Below are positions 18,568 to 27,030 of a stretch of DNA of 64,000 bases, in pieces. A program made the translations under genes and the position numbers. The stretch is from JAHEEL01 sp942491345. GTDB taxonomy: Bacteria; Actinomycetota; Acidimicrobiia; Spongiisociales; UBA5794. Below the pieces are notes generated by a model. That model made no database searches. It was not told the DNA's origin and was given only the letters and a program-made list of their open reading frames with translations. Each line of letters starts with the position of its first letter. Position 1 is the stretch's first letter. The stretch covers positions 124,001 through 188,000 of the forward strand of contig CALOAN010000011.1 in the NCBI GenBank assembly GCA_942491345.1, given 5' to 3'.

Positions 18568-19794
18568 GTGTTGACGTGGGCACAGCGGTTCGATCTACAG
18601 GCGCGAGCACGCGCCAGCATGTGGATCGTCCCGATGGCGTTCGTCATCCTTGCGATCATCTTGTCGGTCTTCATGCCGTGGGTGGATCGTCAGGTGACGA
18701 GCGATCCGATCTTCGTCTACAGCGCAAGCTCGGCCCAGGCAACGCTCTCGGCGATCGCCTCCGGGATGCTCGTGTTCACCGGATTCGTGTTCTCCATTCT
18801 CACCTTCGCGATCCAGTTCGGTTCGAGCACCTACACCCCCCGGTTGCTTCGCTCCGTTACGACGGATCCGACAACGAAGCTCGCGCTCGGTGTCTTCATC
18901 GCGACGTTCATCTATGCACTGCTGATCTTGGCCGAGGTAGCGCCGGGCGACAGCGACTACGTCCCCCAGTATTCGGTTCTGTTGTCCGTGGTCTCGGTCG
19001 GGATCTCAATCCTGCTCTTCCTCGGATTGATCGTCAGCGTCACCCGTTCCATTCGGTCGGGGAGGGTCACCGGAGATGTCGGTCGGCTCGGACGCAAGGT
19101 CATCAGTGAGATGTTCCCCGACGAGGCCCATCCCGCACCCCAGCGGATCGACGATTCGCGCCTTCCCGATGAGCCCTCGCAGCGTGTCGGGAACCCGAGG
19201 GACGGCGGGGGAGTCGTCCAGGCGGTCCATGTCGACGGCATCGTGACTCTGGCAACCGACGCTGGGATTGCCGTGGAGATGGCTCCGTCGGTGGGTGAAT
19301 TTGTTGCCACCGGAGCGACGATGTTCCGGGTCTTTGGAAACGCCGATTCGGTCGACAGCTCTCGACTCCTCGATTGGGTCGCCCTCGGTGATGAACGCAC
19401 CTTCCGACAGGACCCGACCTATGCCCTGCGAATCCTGGTTGATATCGCACTGAAGGCGCTGTCGCCGGCTATCAACGATCCGACGACGGCGGTCGAAGCA
19501 CTCGGCCGGATTGGAGACTTGCTCCAGCTTCTGGGCACGCGGCAACTGCCGGACGGTGTCCACCGTGATGCCGACGGCACGGTCCGCTTCGTCTACCGAA
19601 CACCGACATGGGCGGAGTATCTCTCGCTGGCATTCACGGGGATTCGGGAGGTCGGTGCCGGTACGAATCAGATCGTGGTCGAGGTGCGATCGCAACTCGA
19701 CCAATTGCGCGAAGTGGTGCCCTCGTGGCGTTGCGGCGACGTTGACGTGCAATCGTGGCTCCTCGAAGAGGCCGTGGCACGGGCGAACTCCTGA
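18568..19794 (+). CDS. DUF2254 membrane protein
   Basis: 408 residues from GTG 18568, preceded by GGAGGGG. Four N-terminal transmembrane helices (SMWIVPMAFVILAIILSVFM; SAIASGMLVFTGFVFSILTF; LALGVFIATFIYALLILA; LLSVVSVGISILLFLGLIV) precede a soluble C-terminal half with AISPAINDPTTA-like sequence (ALSPAINDPTTAVEALGRIG), the family hallmark. Its function is not established. It sits downstream of the AI-2E gene in the same direction, probably in one transcript from box 4. Confidence 0.85.
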   Translation: MLTWAQRFDLQARARASMWIVPMAFVILAIILSVFMPWVDRQVTSDPIFVYSASSAQATLSAIASGMLVFTGFVFSILTFAIQFGSSTYTPRLLRSVTTDPTTKLALGVFIATFIYALLILAEVAPGDSDYVPQYSVLLSVVSVGISILLFLGLIVSVTRSIRSGRVTGDVGRLGRKVISEMFPDEAHPAPQRIDDSRLPDEPSQRVGNPRDGGGVVQAVHVDGIVTLATDAGIAVEMAPSVGEFVATGATMFRVFGNADSVDSSRLLDWVALGDERTFRQDPTYALRILVDIALKALSPAINDPTTAVEALGRIGDLLQLLGTRQLPDGVHRDADGTVRFVYRTPTWAEYLSLAFTGIREVGAGTNQIVVEVRSQLDQLREVVPSWRCGDVDVQSWLLEEAVARANS

Positions 19795-19884
19795 GCGGAA
19801 GGCGTGCCGACCGGTTTGTCGCCAGGAGCGGGACGCCGAGGTTGGTTCTCCCACTCCGGGTGCGGACGATCCCAGCGTGAGTTG

Positions 19885-19928
19885 TACCCGATTCGGGTAT
19901 GGCCCAAGCCGGCGTTGGGGCGCAGTAT
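19885..19928 (+). promoter_or_regulatory. Palindromic activator box 5 and -10, DUF1254 copy 3
   Basis: The perfect palindrome TACCCG-ATT-CGGGTA (19885-19899) is followed 33.5 bp centre-to-centre by CAGTAT (19923-19928), close to CAGAAT of box 4. The predicted leader before ATG 19994 is ~59 nt. Confidence 0.65.
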
Positions 19929-19993
19929 GAGTGAGTCCAAGCACGCCCGCGGCGTGAGCGAATCTGCGACTCGCGCCTCGAGAGGAGATATCC

Positions 19994-21451
19994 ATGTCCG
20001 ACAAGGTTCCTAGCTTCAAGATGACGACGCCGATCCCGGCATCGATCACCACCCCGGATTCGGTGGAGACATCGATCGGATCGCTCGAGTTCTTCGATGG
20101 TGTTCCGAAATCGGACACCGTCACCACGGTGTACGACTATCTCGACCGTGCTCGCGCTGTCGAGGTGTTCATCGACTCCATCCCGCTCATGTCCATGGCT
20201 CAGCTGCGCAGAGGCCAGGCTGACGCGGGAGCGAAGGCGAGCAACCAGGTCTGTATCTGGGACACGCTCATGGATTCCACGTCGCTGGTGCTCACCGGCA
20301 ACACGTCGACGATGTATGCCGTCGGCTTCCTTGCTCTCGACACCGACGGCCCGACGGTCGTCGACCTGCCGACCGGCATGCTCGGCATTCTCAACGACAT
20401 GGCGTTCCTCTATATGCAGGACCTCGGTGTCGCCGGCCCGGACAAGGGCAAGGGCGGCAAGTACGTCATCCTGCCTCCCGACTACAAGGGTGATGTTCCG
20501 GACGGCTACTACGTTGTCAAGTCGAAGTCGTACGGCGTGTGGCTGTTCATGCGCGGCTATCTGACGCACGGCATCAAGGCCGCATCCGACAACATCAGAG
20601 ATCACCTCAAGGTCTATCCGCTCTCGAAGGCGGACAACCCGCCCGCGATGGAGTTCGTGAACGTCTCCGGCAACAACCTGAACACGGTGGTTCCGAACGA
20701 CGACACCTACTTCGAGAAACTGAACGAACTCATCCAGGGCGAAGCCGTCGGCTTCCTCGATCCGGAGCGCGCCGGCCGCATGGCGGCGATCGGCATCGTC
20801 AAGGGCCAGCCCTTCAAGCCGGACGAGCGGATGAAGAAGATTCTGGCCGACGCTGCGGCGATCGGGAACGCGGCGGCTCGTGCGATCACGTTCTACCCGC
20901 GGTATCTCGGCCAGCGTACGTATCAGGACAGCACGGCCGACTGGCTGAACGTCTATGCAGACAACAACTGCTTCTTCGAGAACGAAGGCGCACGGGTGCT
21001 CGACGCCCGGGCGTGGTACCACTACAACTGCATCTGCGTGTCGCCGGCGATGGGTGTGCCGAAGCCGGGTACCGGGTCGTCGTACACGATCGGGACGCTC
21101 GACTCGAAGCACAAGGCCGTCGATGGGTCAAAGACCTACAAGCTGCACCTGCCGAAGGATGTACCGGTCAAGGACTTCTGGGCGGTCACGATCTACGACA
21201 CCCAGACCCGTTCACAGCTGCAGACCGACCAGCAGTTCCCGACGGTCGGTAGCCAGGACAAGGGCATGAAGGCGAACCCGGACGGTTCGTACGACATCTA
21301 CTTCGGCCCAACGGCACCGGAAGGCTGGGAAGGGAACTGGCTCCAGACCATTCCTGGCAAGAGCTGGCTGATCGCCCTGCGCATGTATGGGCCGCTCGAG
21401 CCGTGGCTCGACCAGACCTGGCGTCCCAGCCAGATCGAACTGGTCGACTAG
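19994..21451 (+). CDS. DUF1254/DUF1214 protein, intact copy 3
   Basis: 485 residues starting at ATG 19994 with GAGAGGAGATAT just upstream. The N-terminal DUF1254 region (TVTTVYDYLDRARAVEVFID) and C-terminal DUF1214 region (FWAVTIYDTQTRSQLQ, DGSYDIYFGPTAPEGWEGNW, MYGPLEPWLDQTW) are complete. No signal peptide is visible, so the protein is probably cytoplasmic. The biochemical role of the family is unknown. It is the only unbroken member of three paralogues in this element and has the best-formed regulon promoter. Confidence 0.9.
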   Translation: MSDKVPSFKMTTPIPASITTPDSVETSIGSLEFFDGVPKSDTVTTVYDYLDRARAVEVFIDSIPLMSMAQLRRGQADAGAKASNQVCIWDTLMDSTSLVLTGNTSTMYAVGFLALDTDGPTVVDLPTGMLGILNDMAFLYMQDLGVAGPDKGKGGKYVILPPDYKGDVPDGYYVVKSKSYGVWLFMRGYLTHGIKAASDNIRDHLKVYPLSKADNPPAMEFVNVSGNNLNTVVPNDDTYFEKLNELIQGEAVGFLDPERAGRMAAIGIVKGQPFKPDERMKKILADAAAIGNAAARAITFYPRYLGQRTYQDSTADWLNVYADNNCFFENEGARVLDARAWYHYNCICVSPAMGVPKPGTGSSYTIGTLDSKHKAVDGSKTYKLHLPKDVPVKDFWAVTIYDTQTRSQLQTDQQFPTVGSQDKGMKANPDGSYDIYFGPTAPEGWEGNWLQTIPGKSWLIALRMYGPLEPWLDQTWRPSQIELVD

Positions 21452-21469
21452 CCGTAACCGACGACATCG

Positions 21470-21500
21470 GATGGGGCCGTCCTACGCGGGCGGCCCCATC
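21470..21500. terminator. Hairpin after DUF1254 copy 3
   Basis: A 10-bp stem (GATGGGGCCG / CGGCCCCATC) with an 11-nt loop begins 18 bp after the stop codon. It has no T-tract. Confidence 0.6.
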
Positions 21501-21597
21501 ACGCGTCCGGGGCACTGGCCGGGGACGTGCGAGCCGGATCGTCGACACGAGAGGTTCCCTGCCGTTCGGCGCGATCGTGGCCAGACGACGCTCCAAA

Positions 21598-21641
21598 TAC
21601 CCCTTTTGGGTGATGCCTCGACAGCGATGCTTATTGACACT
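21598..21641 (+). promoter_or_regulatory. Degenerate activator box 6 and -10, DUF1269-like gene
   Basis: TACCCC-TTT-TGGGTG (21598-21612) is a weakened copy of the island palindrome. GACACT (21636-21641) follows at 33.5 bp centre-to-centre, inside the same GACACTTGGG string as in box 3. Confidence 0.5.
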
Positions 21642-21753
21642 TGGGAGGTGAGTACGGCACGCGTAGATGTGCTTGATAGAAGGAAGTGGTCATGTATCCG
21701 GCCAGGGTGTGCTCATCGGTGACACCTTTCGTGCTTTGGGGGCGAACGCGCTG

Positions 21754-22311
21754 ATGTCTGAGACCCAGACGTTCTTCTGTTTCGTTGTCTCGTTCGAGAC
21801 CCCCGATCGCGCCTATCAGGGGTACCAAGAGGTGAAGGACCACTGCTACGAAGTCGGGTCGATCGACATGTTCGATGCCGCAGTTGCCGGGCGACAGGCC
21901 GACGGCAGGTTCAAGATTCTCCGGGCTCCCGCCAAGCCTGATCGCGATCGGCTCTTCACCGGTGGCCACTGGGGGCTGGGGCCGGGACTTGTCATCGCAT
22001 TGTTCCCTGCTGCGGGTGTCGGCACGCCGCTTCATACAGGTGCTGCGCGCGCCCTCACCGTCCTTGATGTCCTTGCCGGGGCCGTCTCAGACGGGATGAC
22101 TCGGTCGGAACTCGAGGATCTGGGGACCGAACTCGACTCGGGTGGAGCCGCCCTTGTGGTCGCAACGACCGCTGATTGGGCCGACGAACTGAAGCCGTTG
22201 ATCGAGGACTACGGCCATGCGGTGTCCGCAGTCACTGAGATCGCCGTGGAGGCGCTCGAAAGCGATCTCCATCAGGCCGAACACGAGCAGCGGTTGAACG
22301 CGGAGACGTAG
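21754..22311 (+). CDS. DUF1269/DUF6325-like protein
   Basis: 185 residues from ATG 21754. It starts with a ferredoxin-like fold sequence (FFCFVVSFETPDRAYQGYQEV, then GSIDMFDAAV) and continues with a Gly-rich hydrophobic segment (GGHWGLGPGLVIALFPAAGV) and an acidic C-terminus. This layout is usual for the DUF1269 group of possible membrane-associated stress proteins. No ribosome-binding site clearly marks the start. An in-frame ATG at 21667 would give a 29-residue extension that does not look conserved. It is controlled by box 6. Confidence 0.7.
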   Translation: MSETQTFFCFVVSFETPDRAYQGYQEVKDHCYEVGSIDMFDAAVAGRQADGRFKILRAPAKPDRDRLFTGGHWGLGPGLVIALFPAAGVGTPLHTGAARALTVLDVLAGAVSDGMTRSELEDLGTELDSGGAALVVATTADWADELKPLIEDYGHAVSAVTEIAVEALESDLHQAEHEQRLNAET

Positions 22312-22348
22312 CCGTTCACCATCGGTCTATTGGGCAGGTGCTGGAACG

Positions 22349-22376
22349 GCGGGGCCGGACCCGCAACGGGCCCCGC
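22349..22376. terminator. Possible terminator hairpin
   Basis: GCGGGGCC (22349-22356) pairs with GGCCCCGC (22369-22376), 37 bp after the DUF1269-like stop. It has no T-tract. Confidence 0.4.
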
Positions 22377-22471
22377 GTGGTCGGGTACGATGCCCGCAGC
22401 GATGCGAAGGTCGAGGTCCGGGCGGGCCGACTCCGAGCAATCGGTGATGATCGAGCAGGAGACGATCGGCA

Positions 22472-22810
22472 ATGACGGATACACCTCAGGTACCAACGAA
22501 GGCACAGACGGCGAGCCAGGCGTGGAACAGGAACGCGTTCCGGTACCTCGCCGGCCTGGCGCTGATGGTTCTCCTGATTGGAACCGTCGTCTATCGCATC
22601 ATCGAGGATTGGAGTTGGGTCGATTCCTTCTACTTCAGTTCGGTCACCCTGACCACGGTCGGTTTCGGCGATCTCTCCCCAAGCACCGACCTCTCGAAGA
22701 TCTTCACCGTCTTCTACATCTTCAGCGGCATCTCGCTGATCGGGGCGACGCTCAATGCGTTCCTCAAGAAGCACGCCACCAAGGTCGGCAGCCGCATCGC
22801 GTCAGACTGA
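22472..22810 (+). CDS. Two-helix potassium channel subunit
   Basis: 112 residues. Helix 1 (YLAGLALMVLLIGTVVYRII) is followed by a pore loop with the K+ selectivity filter TVGFGD and helix 2 (IFTVFYIFSGISLIGATLNA). This is the minimal ion-channel fold, which works as a tetramer in the membrane. No RCK or cyclic-nucleotide domain is attached. CAGGAGA precedes the ATG. No island activator box is seen, but an imperfect palindrome CGGGTA-CGA-TGCCCG lies at 22383-22397. Confidence 0.88.
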   Translation: MTDTPQVPTKAQTASQAWNRNAFRYLAGLALMVLLIGTVVYRIIEDWSWVDSFYFSSVTLTTVGFGDLSPSTDLSKIFTVFYIFSGISLIGATLNAFLKKHATKVGSRIASD

Positions 22811-22854
22811 CCCGAGGATCGCGATCGGGCCGATACCCGGAACTCGGCGACCTT

Positions 22855-23232
22855 TCAGATGCCTTCCCCTTGGATGAGCGCCGGTGCAAGCGCTATCTGA
22901 TCGGCAGGGCTGTCGCCGTTGACGCGCTCCTCAAGTTGCTCCACCCGTTCGAAGAGGACCTCGATCACCCGGACGGCATGGACGTCGCCGCTCTCCTCGA
23001 GCGCCATGCTCAGCGTTGGTGATCCCGGAACGTGCTCGTCGATCACGCGACCGGCAAGGCCCACCACGGTCGACCCGGCAGGAACATCCTTCACGACCAC
23101 GGCCTCGGCTCCCACTCGAGCATGAGATCCGACGCCGACGGCGCCCAGGACCTTCGCCCCTGCTCCGACGACGACGCCGTCGCCGGGGGTCGGGTGACGC
23201 ATCTGCCTCTTGAGGCTGGTGCCGCCCAGCGG
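22855..23232 (-). pseudogene. Serine O-acetyltransferase (cysE-type), 3' fragment
   Basis: Only the left-handed beta-helix C-terminal part remains: LPLGGTSLKRQMRHPTPGDG, then VVVGAGAKVLGAVGVGSHAR and EAVVVKDVPAGSTVVGLAGR. The conserved catalytic N-terminal two-thirds is missing. The frame begins abruptly near 23232, where unrelated sequence starts. It is one of four gene fragments joined end to end here. Confidence 0.75.
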
Positions 23233-23261
23233 TAGGCCTCGAGGGTCTTGCGCTCACATCG

Positions 23262-23480
23262 GTAGACCTGCCGGGTTCGCTGTTGTTGATCTCCTTGATC
23301 CGGCCACCGGAACGGCCGCCGCCGGCGTCGTGGGCACGACCAGCGGGGAAGGGTTCATTGACGCAGGTGACCTGCCAACCCTCGCTTTGAACCGCACGTA
23401 CCAGCTCTGGGCGATCGTGGGTGATCGGGTGATCTCCGTCGGCCTGATCGCGAGACCGGCGAGTTGGCCCTCAACCCAGG
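23262..23480 (+). pseudogene. RskA-like anti-sigma factor fragment
   Basis: The plus-strand frame reads AVVDLLDPATGTAAAGVVG, then LPTLALNRTYQLWAIVGDRV and ISVGLI. This is the extracytoplasmic RskA domain of anti-sigma-K-type factors. The N-terminal anti-sigma and membrane parts are absent, and so is the normal end. It is a truncated internal piece. Confidence 0.6.
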
Positions 23481-23773
23481 ACGCTGTGCACCGTCCCGGT
23501 GAAGTTCGCCCTGGTGACGTCGACTCCAGCAAAGTGGGTCCCGTACCGTGACAGGATGGGCTGTGCGCGCTTCCGGCCCAAGAGGTCTCGATCGTCCAGC
23601 GCGAGGGCACGTTTCGCAACCAGCATCAGAACGATCGTCACCACGACGGCGGCGAGTCCGCCCTGGACCCGGCCGGCCGCAAGACCGCCGACGACTGACA
23701 CGATCGCGATGGCCCCACGAGCCGAACACCCCGCCGACGACGCGTCCAATGTTCCCGGCGATCGATTCCGCAT
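23471..23773 (-). pseudogene. Pentapeptide-repeat membrane protein, truncated
   Basis: The sequence has a hydrophobic segment (GGLAAVVVTIVLMLVA), then LDDRDLLGRKRAQPILSRYG and two or three pentapeptides (HFAGVDVTRANFTGT), and stops. The relative at 27031-27258 continues with more repeats after the same DDRDLL..ANFxGT block, so this copy lacks its C-terminus. Its N-terminus overlaps the junction with the anSME fragment. Confidence 0.6.
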
Positions 23774-24991
23774 GGCCGACGAGCTCCTCGAGACCTACAT
23801 CCGGCAGCTCCTGGAGTCACACAAGACTCCCGAGGTGATGGTGGCCTGGCAGGGCGGCGAGCCGACGATGATGGGCCTCGACTTCTTCCGCCGCTCGGTC
23901 GCGGTGGTCGGGAGTACCGCAAGCCCAGCCAGCGGATCTCCTACACGATCCAGACCAATGGGACCAGGCTCGATGACGATTGGGCCGTCTTCTTCAAGGA
24001 GAACAACTTCCTCGTCGGACTGTCGGTGGACGGCACGAAGCCGCTCCACGACGCGTATCGGGTCGACAAGCGCGGGCTCGGGTTTTTCGATCGGGTGATG
24101 GCCGGATTCGAGACGCTGAAGGCGAGGGACGTCGACGTGAATGTGCTGTGCACAATCCACGCGGCAAATGCCGACCATCCGCTCGAGGTGTACCGGTTCT
24201 TCCGCGACGAGATGGGTGTCCGGTTCATGCAGTTCATCCCCATCGTGGAGCGGGTCACCGAAACCCTGCTCCCGCTTGCCAATCTCGGCTGGGGAACCGA
24301 ACGAGGCGACGATCGACCGCTCTACCTCCAAACCGGGCACCACATCACCGATCGATCCGTGGAGCCGGAGGCGTTCGGTCGCTTCCTCACGTCGATCTTT
24401 GACGAGTGGATTCACAACGACGTCGGCGAGGTCTACGTGCAGCACTTCGATGTGGCACTCGCAAACTGGCACGGCGAACCACCGGGTTTGTGTGTGTTTT
24501 CGGAGACGTGCGGACTTGCGGTCGCCCTCGAGCACAACGGCGACCTCTACTCGTGTGATCACTACGTCGAACCGGACTACCTGCTGGGCAACATCAATGA
24601 ACATCCGATGATCGAGTTGGTTGCGTCCGACAAACAGGTGGAGTTCGGCCTTGCGAAACGCGACACCCTGCCCGAGTTCTGCCGGAACTGCGAGGTGCGG
24701 TTCGCCTGCCACGGCGGCTGTCCGAAGAACCGCTTCACCGATACACCCGACGGTGAACCCGGCCTCAACTATCTGTGCGCCGGGTACAAGATCTTCTTCA
24801 ACCACATCGACCCGCCGATGCGCATGATGTCTGACCTTCTGCGCCAGAACCGGGCCCCGGCTGAGATGCCTGCGATCCTTGCCGCCGCGGAGGCGGCCCG
24901 ATTCTCGGGTGTCGGCCGAAACGATGTCTGCCCGTGTGGTAGCCGCAGGAAGCTCAAGAAGTGCCACGGAGCAACGTCGCCCGCGGAGTGA
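23755..24991 (+). pseudogene. Anaerobic sulfatase-maturase-type radical SAM protein, 5'-deleted
   Basis: The sequence is recognisable from RFRMADELLETYIRQLL and AWQGGEPTMMGLDFFRRSV. After a frameshift near 23910 it continues with ISYTIQTNGTRLDDDW, GLSVDGTKPLHDAYR and the SPASM cysteine region (CGLAVALEHNGDLYSCDHYV, FCRNCEVRFACHGGCPKNRF), ending in a SEC-C-like zinc motif (CPCGSRRKLKKCHG). The N-terminal CxxxCxxC loop that binds the radical-SAM iron-sulfur cluster is deleted, so the product cannot be active. These enzymes convert Cys or Ser in sulfatases to formylglycine. Confidence 0.85.
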
Positions 24992-25049
24992 CGCTGCGCC
25001 GCGCGTCAGATCCGGATAAGCCGGGACGGGACGAGGAAACCCCTTCTAA

Positions 25050-25691
25050 CTAGCCGCCGTCAGCGCAATCGGCAGGAAGGTCGTTGCCGCTGACTTTGAA
25101 TTCGTTGCAGCTCAGGAACCGGCCATTGAGTTCGCCGACGCCGTAGCCGAGGAGGGCGATGAAGAGCACGATGACAACGCTCATGACCTTGAGTCGTCGG
25201 TTCGGGATCGAGAAGTAGTCGGGGGCGACGAGGCGCAGCACGATCCAGAACACCATCGGGTAGAGCATGACAACGAGGACGAAGAGCACCGAGTCGATCG
25301 TCGAGGTCATGCTGTTTTCGCGAGGTGGAACAGCCAGCCTGAAGAAGATCCAGACCATGGGGATCGAGAGGATCGCGAGGAGCCACCAATTGACCTTGGC
25401 TTGGCGGCGCAGCACGATCGTCCCGAGCACGACGACGAACAGCACGACCGCGACCTGGTGCCTGCGGGCAAAGAAGACGGTGTGGAACGCCCCGTAGTTG
25501 AACGCGATGTCCCACGCGACCAGCGCAGCACCGATCGTCGACACGAAGAATGTGCGGATCTCGGGAGCGGTGCTCTCCTCCTTCGAGAAGCCCGTGAGGA
25601 GGTCGTCGTTCTCTACCCACGACGCAAAGGACCGGATCGGCTTGCGCCAGCCCCGGTCCTTCCCGTTCCCCTCTTGGCCCAGGTCGGCCAT
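25050..25691 (-). CDS. Integral membrane protein of unknown function
   Basis: 213 residues from ATG 25691, with about five helices: TIGAALVAWDIAFNYGAF, QVAVVLFVVVLGTIVL, WWLLAILSIPMVWIFFRLA, VLFVLVVMLYPMVFWIVLRL and VMSVVIVLFIALLGYGV. The N-terminus is polar and the C-terminus has two cysteines (CNEF, ADCADGG). I recognise no family. It begins 14 bp after the AI-2E stop on the same strand, so the two are almost certainly one operon driven by box 7. Confidence 0.75.
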   Translation of the reverse strand: MADLGQEGNGKDRGWRKPIRSFASWVENDDLLTGFSKEESTAPEIRTFFVSTIGAALVAWDIAFNYGAFHTVFFARRHQVAVVLFVVVLGTIVLRRQAKVNWWLLAILSIPMVWIFFRLAVPPRENSMTSTIDSVLFVLVVMLYPMVFWIVLRLVAPDYFSIPNRRLKVMSVVIVLFIALLGYGVGELNGRFLSCNEFKVSGNDLPADCADGG

Positions 25692-25705
25692 CGGCTCGCT
25701 ACCGG

Positions 25706-26932
25706 CTAGCTGGTCGCCGTCTGCGGGTCCGCGCTGTCGTCCGGCGAGTCGTAGGCCGACTGGTAGACGACTTTGTAGCTCTTCCCACTGTTCTTGATGA
25801 TCGACGTGATCAGAGCCGCAACGGGCAGGGCAGCGAAGGCTCCCATTGGGCCGGCGATTGCGCCGCCGGCCAGCGCGGCACCGAACGCAACAGCGCCGTT
25901 GAGTTCCATCGTGTTCGATGAGATCTTCGGCGACAGCCAGTAGTTCTCGACCTGCTGATAGATCAGCACCCACACCAGGAGTATCAATGCTTCGGGCAAG
26001 CCCAGCACGACCAATGCCAACAGGATCGGCACCGCCGCACCGAGGTACGTCCCGATCGCCGGGATGAATTCGGCGACGAACCCCTCGAAGATTGCCAGCG
26101 GTATGGCGTAGAGCGTCGGCATGCCCACCAGCAGCATTGCGACGAAGAACAAGCCGCCGTTGATGATCACCAACAGCATCCGGGAGTAAAAGTAGCCTCC
26201 TGTCTGTTCGATCGCGGTGTCCCAGATCCATCCGAGAACCTTCTGCCGGTCCGGAGGCACCCGCGACAGGAATGCCCGCTCGATCCTTGGTGCATCGGCT
26301 GCCATATAGAACGTGAACATCAACACCGTCGCGAGATTGAAGATCAGCCCGATTCCCGACATCGCGATACCGCCGATGTTGTCGGCGAAGCCGGAGATCC
26401 CCGATCCGGCTGCCTCACCGGCATCGGTTCCCGTCTGCTGATCGATGACGTCCTGGCCGATCAGGTCCTGGCTGTATCCGTTGATCGTGTCGGCGAAGTC
26501 GCCGCCCTGTCCTGATAGTTCATCGGCGAAGTCAACCGCCGCGGGGATCATGAACCCCACCAGAGCGACGATGAAGATCACGAATCCGAGGTAGATAGCG
26601 CCGACAGCTGCTCCTCGCTTCCAGCCCCAGCGTTCGTGCATGTACTTGACCGCAGGAATCATCGCCAGAGCGAAGAAGACCGACACCGCCAGCATGCGGA
26701 TCAACGTCTGCGTGCGGAACACGACAATCAAACCGAGGAACACCAGGAGCCCAACCCCAACGACCTTCCACAGTGACTGCCACACAAACTCGTTCACCCA
26801 TCGGGGGCGACCAGAGGTCGACTCCGCTGGAGCGTCCGCGTTCGCCTTCGCTGCGGCCGCAACATCATCCGGCACCGTTACTTCGGCTCCCGTCCAGCCA
26901 TCCTGCCGGACAGAATCATCCTTGTCAGCCAT
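25706..26932 (-). CDS. AI-2E family transporter, copy 2
   Basis: 408 residues. The start has GGAGGCGACGGAC just upstream. The AI-2E architecture is complete: two N-terminal helices (LWKVVGVGLLVFLGLIVVFR and MLAVSVFFALAMIPAV), a further helix GAIYLGFVIFIVALVGFMIP, a soluble middle (about 150-190) and C-terminal helices with FVAEFIPAIGTYLGAAVPIL and YWLSPKISSNTMELNGAVAF. The N-terminal cytoplasmic extension (about 50 residues) is longer than in copy 1. The substrate is unknown. Confidence 0.88.
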   Translation of the reverse strand: MADKDDSVRQDGWTGAEVTVPDDVAAAAKANADAPAESTSGRPRWVNEFVWQSLWKVVGVGLLVFLGLIVVFRTQTLIRMLAVSVFFALAMIPAVKYMHERWGWKRGAAVGAIYLGFVIFIVALVGFMIPAAVDFADELSGQGGDFADTINGYSQDLIGQDVIDQQTGTDAGEAAGSGISGFADNIGGIAMSGIGLIFNLATVLMFTFYMAADAPRIERAFLSRVPPDRQKVLGWIWDTAIEQTGGYFYSRMLLVIINGGLFFVAMLLVGMPTLYAIPLAIFEGFVAEFIPAIGTYLGAAVPILLALVVLGLPEALILLVWVLIYQQVENYWLSPKISSNTMELNGAVAFGAALAGGAIAGPMGAFAALPVAALITSIIKNSGKSYKVVYQSAYDSPDDSADPQTATS

Positions 26933-26967
26933 GTCCGTCGCCTCCGTTTGTCGCTACTTGCTACTCA

Positions 26968-27011
26968 AGCATGGGCAGGCGCGGGTCCGGCGTCGACACC
27001 CGAATCGGGTG
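26968..27011 (-). promoter_or_regulatory. Palindromic activator box 7 and -10, AI-2E copy 2 operon
   Basis: The perfect palindrome CACCCG-AAT-CGGGTG (26997-27011) has on the minus strand the hexamer CATGCT (26973-26968) at 33.5 bp centre-to-centre. The predicted leader before ATG 26932 is ~29 nt. Confidence 0.6.
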
Positions 27012-27030
27012 TGATTGACGCAAGGCCCGG

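Noticed and set aside
19876..19900. GGGTAT in the boxes as a SigB/SigF-type -10 element
   Set aside because: The matching GTTT -35 is not found at 14-16 bp upstream in the copies checked, while the symmetric palindrome explains all copies.
19634..21112. Long minus-strand frame of 492 codons
   Set aside because: It is antisense to the clearly conserved DUF1254 gene and lacks any family similarity.
22383..22397. CGGGTA-CGA-TGCCCG before the K+ channel as another activator box
   Set aside because: The arms are reversed relative to the other seven sites, so it is a different palindrome.
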